Assembly (NCBI GenBank): GCA_002309585.1
Contig: DBXN01000024.1
Coordinates: 18,612 to 27,516, forward strand
Direction of reading: 5' to 3'
Source of the DNA: Verrucomicrobia bacterium UBA1211
Lineage (GTDB): Bacteria; Verrucomicrobiota; Kiritimatiellia; RFP12; UBA1067
DNA: 8,905 bases
Positions 6,043 to 8,905 of the stretch are shown here, piece after piece; the stretch's first letter is position 1, and every line of letters begins with the position of its first letter. The translations under genes and the position numbers were made by a program. The notes beneath the pieces are model-generated. The model saw only the letters and a program-made list of their open reading frames with translations, had not been told where the DNA came from and searched no databases.

Positions 6043-7743
6043 ATGGGCCTGTTTGATATCATCATCTTTTTCGGATTCATCGCCGCGGTTCTCGCCGTCG
6101 GGATGATCAAGAGCAAGGGTGCCGGCAGCGCCTCCTCCGAGGCGGGTGCCGATGATTACTTCCTTGCGGGTCGCGGCCTGCGGTGGTGGCTGATCGGCTT
6201 CTCGCTGATCGCCGCCAACATCTCCGCCGAGCAGTTCGTCGGTATGTCGGGCCAGGGAGCCGGGTTAGAAGGCCTCTCCTGCGCCAGCTGGGAGTGGATC
6301 GCCGCCATCGCCCTCGTGGTCGTGGCGTTCGCGTTGCTGCCTTACTTCCTGAAGACGGGGATCACCACGATCCCCGAATTCCTGGAGGTCCGGTATAACC
6401 ACTGGGCCCGGACGATCATGACCATCTCGATGATGGGCATTCTGATCGTCGCCAGCCTGATCGGCGTGACCTACGCGGGGTCGCTCGTGATGCACCAGCT
6501 CTTCGTGAAGATCGGATGGAATGTCCCGTTCTGGGGCTGCTGTCTGCTGATGGGCCTGATGGCCGGCGGTTATGTGCTCTTCGGCGGCCTGAAGGCCTGC
6601 GCGTGGGCCGACCTGCTTCAGGGCTCCGCCCTGATCGTCGGCGGCGCCATCATCGCCTACTTCGCGGTCAAGGCGCTCGGCAGCGCCGAATCGGTGATGG
6701 GCTGGACGCGCGATGCGGCGGGCGCCTTGCAGAGCGCGCCGCAGGCGGCGTCGGGAGACGGCTGGCTGGCGACCTTCAAGGCGGCGAACGCCGTCAAATT
6801 GGAGATGGGCCGTCCCGCTTCCGATACCGCAATGCCCTGGACGATCCTGATGATCGGCATCTGGATTCCGAACTTCTACTACTGGGGACTCAACCAGTAC
6901 ATCACCCAGCGAATTCTGGGTTCCGGATCGCTGGCGGAAGGCCAGAAGGGTCTGGTCCTCGCCGCGGGGCTCAAACTGCTGATCCCGTTCATCATCGTCA
7001 TTCCCGGCATCATCGCCTTTAACCTTTTTGCCAAAGATTTGGCGATCGCAGACGGGTACAAATACGATGGTGCGCTGGGCGTGTTGATCACCAAGCTGAT
7101 CCCGCACAATGTAGGTATCCTCGGTTTTGTGTTGGCGGCCCTGCTCGGCGCAATCGTCAGTTCACTGGCGGCGGTGCTGAACGCGACCTCCACGTTATTG
7201 ACGATGGATATCTACCAGCGTTACGTCAATCGGGAGGCCACCCCGAAACAACTGGTTTCTTTCGGGCGTTTGTCGATTGTTGCCCTGATGATTATCGGGA
7301 TCGTGGTGGCTAGCATCCTAAGGACTGAATCCATCTTCACTTACATTCAGCAGGTGCAGCTGTACATCTCCGGCGGCGTGGTAGCGGTCTTCATCTTCGG
7401 CTTGCTTAACCGGCGCGGCGAGCGTTGGATTGGCGTAGTCGGGTTGCTGGCCTATCCGCTTATCTTCGCGTTCTTCAACAACTGGATGCCGGAAGCGCTG
7501 TTGAAGTCCATCCCGCTGGTGATGGGCGGAAGCGTCGAAAAGATGCACTATCTCTGGGCGGCCAGTTACGCGTTGATCATCACGCTGGTGCTGATGTTTG
7601 CGCTCGGCGCGGTGTTCAAACAGACTCAGCCGGTCAGCTTCGATTCCAATACCAAGCTGGATCTGACCACATCCAAGGGCGCGTTGGTCGCTGGTTTGGT
7701 CGTGGTGGCGATAACGGTTGCGCTCTACGTGATCTTCTGGTAG
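6043..7743 (+). CDS. Sodium/sugar symporter, SSS family, vSGLT-like
   Basis: A 566-residue inner-membrane transporter of the solute:sodium symporter family, about the length of Vibrio vSGLT and with roughly 14 predicted membrane helices. Compared with vSGLT from memory, the sodium (Na2) residues are all kept: A57, I60, A370, S373 and S374. Most galactose contacts are kept too: N59, Q64, E84, N277, the gate Y280 with W281, K311 and Q436. One contact, the serine of vSGLT (S91), is alanine here (A87). The signature stretches ISAEQFVGMSG, NFYYWGLNQYI and AIVSSLAAVLNATSTL are clear. Sodium-driven uptake of galactose, glucose or a close hexose is therefore likely. The gene lies 9 bases behind the exported mutarotase and is followed by a strong terminator, giving a two-gene operon. 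A loop at about 222-262 is Ala-rich and poorly conserved. The exact sugar is uncertain. Confidence 0.93.
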   Translation: MGLFDIIIFFGFIAAVLAVGMIKSKGAGSASSEAGADDYFLAGRGLRWWLIGFSLIAANISAEQFVGMSGQGAGLEGLSCASWEWIAAIALVVVAFALLPYFLKTGITTIPEFLEVRYNHWARTIMTISMMGILIVASLIGVTYAGSLVMHQLFVKIGWNVPFWGCCLLMGLMAGGYVLFGGLKACAWADLLQGSALIVGGAIIAYFAVKALGSAESVMGWTRDAAGALQSAPQAASGDGWLATFKAANAVKLEMGRPASDTAMPWTILMIGIWIPNFYYWGLNQYITQRILGSGSLAEGQKGLVLAAGLKLLIPFIIVIPGIIAFNLFAKDLAIADGYKYDGALGVLITKLIPHNVGILGFVLAALLGAIVSSLAAVLNATSTLLTMDIYQRYVNREATPKQLVSFGRLSIVALMIIGIVVASILRTESIFTYIQQVQLYISGGVVAVFIFGLLNRRGERWIGVVGLLAYPLIFAFFNNWMPEALLKSIPLVMGGSVEKMHYLWAASYALIITLVLMFALGAVFKQTQPVSFDSNTKLDLTTSKGALVAGLVVVAITVALYVIFW

Positions 7744-7757
7744 ATCACGGCGTTCTT

Positions 7758-7798
7758 AAAAAAGATGTGGGGCCGCTTTTCGGAGCGGCCCCTTTTTT
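7758..7798. terminator. Intrinsic terminator, probably bidirectional
   Basis: A 9-bp GC-rich stem (GGGGCCGCT at 7769-7777 with AGCGGCCCC at 7784-7792) closes over a loop containing TTCG, followed by six T residues (7793-7798). It ends the symporter operon. A run of six A residues (7758-7763) on the other side, 5 bases from the stem, would be a U-tract on the minus strand, so the same hairpin may also end the convergent gene whose stop is at 7816. The minus-strand T-run is further from the stem and so probably weaker. Confidence 0.88.
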
Positions 7799-7815
7799 CG
7801 TCTAACCGCCGTCCC

Positions 7816-8905
7816 CTAGCGTTTCAGATCGGCGGGAGTCCAGATATCCGAACCGTGGAGGTCGAGCCAGGTGATGACCTCCAGCCAGCGGGAGAGGTCC
7901 TTGGGCTTCGGGTCGAAGTTGTTCGTGCCGAAGGAGAACTTCGCGCCCATCGCCTTCGCGAGACGGAGGAACTTCGGACGCGGGAAAAGCGATTCCGCCT
8001 GGATCTCGATGGCGATCCCGCGCTCGACCGCCTTGGCGATGATCGTGCGCATCCGTTCCTCGGTCCAGAGCGTGTCATACCGGTCCGCGAGGCACTCGGG
8101 CAGATAGGTCGGGTTGGCGAGAATGGAGATCGGCTCGCCGAGGATCTGGAGGTTGTGCGCCATGTACCGCTCCATCCACGCCTCGGGATCGGTGATCGTC
8201 TGCGGTTTCCAGAGCCGGTTGTCGCTTCCGTCGGGCATCTTCCCCATGATCATCGTGTCGGCGAGCACATAATCGAGCCGCGCCAGGGTCTCCTTGTCGA
8301 TCTGCCTGAACCAGTCGCGGTCGTTCACCTGAATACCGACCGGCAGCGAACGGCCGTTCACCTTCACCGCGCGGGCCTGATCAATGAACGCCCGCAGTTT
8401 CGCGTTGTCGTTGATCGGCCATTCGCGGCCGTGGTTTTCCAGCGCGCTGGAACGGATGAAGCTGGCGTTTTCCCGCTCGACCGCCAACTCCGGCGTCATG
8501 CCGCCCCGGATGTGGATATGCCAGTCCGTAATGGCGATCCCCCGCGCGGCGCAGGTCTTCGCCAACAGACGGTTGACGGTATTGTCCGGATAGTTCGCAA
8601 ACCGCGCCGTGGGCCGCAACACCCCCTCCGCCGTCGCGGGAATGAACGGGATGGAACCGTCCGCATTACGCGTGTAGCGCTCAATGCAGGCCGAACGGCG
8701 GCAATCCGCCCCGCCGGGCAACGTGGCGTTGTGGTAAACCATGTACCACTGTCCCTTGAAAAGGACGCTGCCGCCGTGGATGGTGCCCGTGCCGACCGCC
8801 TCGTCCATGATCCGCCCACCGTAGTGCCACGGGCCGTGGATGGACTTCGCCCACGAGTAGGCCCAATGCTCCGGCACGCCCCCCGCCGCATATTCGAGAT
8901 AATAG
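7816..8905 (-). CDS. GH43 glycoside hydrolase fused to a PHP-like domain (N-terminus outside window)
   Basis: The 3' end of a larger gene: the frame stays open to the window edge (YYLEYAAGG precedes the first GTG at 8877), so that GTG is not the start. The first ~95 visible residues match the last blades of a GH43 five-bladed beta-propeller: YYLEYAAGG, a SIHGPW turn, then GTIHGGSVLF with the blade-5 histidine and WYMVYHN. GH43 enzymes cleave arabinan, xylan and related side chains; the catalytic Asp and Glu would lie beyond the window. After a short linker, residues coded by about 8590-7819 form a PHP-like domain: TDWHIHIRGG (HxH, near 8512-8520), LENHGREW, VGIQVNDRDW, LDYVLADTM, ILANPTYLP, IAIEIQ and FSFGTNN. 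The positions usually holding HP and SDAH read NP and TNN, so the usual trinuclear metal site is incomplete. This resembles uncharacterised PHP-like proteins I recall from Planctomycetes and Verrucomicrobia. The gene converges on the symporter operon with a 72-base gap. Confidence 0.82.
   Translation of the reverse strand, partial: YYLEYAAGGVPEHWAYSWAKSIHGPWHYGGRIMDEAVGTGTIHGGSVLFKGQWYMVYHNATLPGGADCRRSACIERYTRNADGSIPFIPATAEGVLRPTARFANYPDNTVNRLLAKTCAARGIAITDWHIHIRGGMTPELAVERENASFIRSSALENHGREWPINDNAKLRAFIDQARAVKVNGRSLPVGIQVNDRDWFRQIDKETLARLDYVLADTMIMGKMPDGSDNRLWKPQTITDPEAWMERYMAHNLQILGEPISILANPTYLPECLADRYDTLWTEERMRTIIAKAVERGIAIEIQAESLFPRPKFLRLAKAMGAKFSFGTNNFDPKPKDLSRWLEVITWLDLHGSDIWTPADLKR

Noticed and set aside
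6265..7107. Minus-strand open frame of 280 codons opposite the symporter
   Set aside because: It is antisense to a strongly conserved transporter. Its charged, His/Asp/Arg-rich translation is typical of shadow frames in GC-rich genes.
8875..8877. GTG as the start codon of the GH43-PHP gene
   Set aside because: The frame stays open upstream to the window edge, and the upstream residues YYLEYAAGG continue the GH43 match, so the real start lies outside.

Overview
The window looks like a chromosomal piece from a Gram-negative bacterium of the PVC group, most likely Kiritimatiellota, Lentisphaerae or a relative. This is inferred from the gene content: a secreted protein rich in thrombospondin type-3 (TSP3) repeats, a lipoprotein aldose 1-epimerase next to a vSGLT-like sodium/sugar symporter, and a glycoside hydrolase family 43 (GH43) region joined to a PHP-like domain. 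No rRNA or other phylogenetic marker is present to confirm it. No tRNA, rRNA, CRISPR array, insertion sequence or integrase was seen.

Left half, minus strand (about 1-4560): an operon-like run of three genes. The first is a 1096-residue membrane-anchored extracytoplasmic protein. It has two TSP3 calcium-repeat blocks around a nidogen-like, cysteine-containing region, and a C-terminal domain resembling lytic transglycosylases. The second is a 416-residue exported protein of unknown function with one FG-GAP/EF-hand-like calcium loop. Only the first codons of the third gene are in the window. Both junctions overlap through the same ATGATGAA arrangement with tandem in-frame TGA stops, which suggests coupled translation. 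The middle gene is visibly more AT-rich than the sugar genes to its right.

Centre (about 4561-4842): a 282-base divergent intergenic region with a plausible sigma70-type promoter on each strand.

Right half: a two-gene plus-strand operon (4843-7743) encodes a lipoprotein mutarotase and an SSS-family symporter. The symporter keeps all the Na2-site residues and most of the galactose contacts known from vSGLT. The likely logic is that the exported epimerase equilibrates sugar anomers outside the cytoplasm and the symporter imports them with sodium. A strong hairpin terminator follows and may also serve the convergent gene. That minus-strand gene (7816-8905, running off the window) encodes the end of a GH43 beta-propeller followed by a PHP-like domain that keeps the HxH motif but has lost other canonical metal ligands. 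It fits with the symporter operon as part of a plant-polysaccharide or sugar-use neighbourhood.
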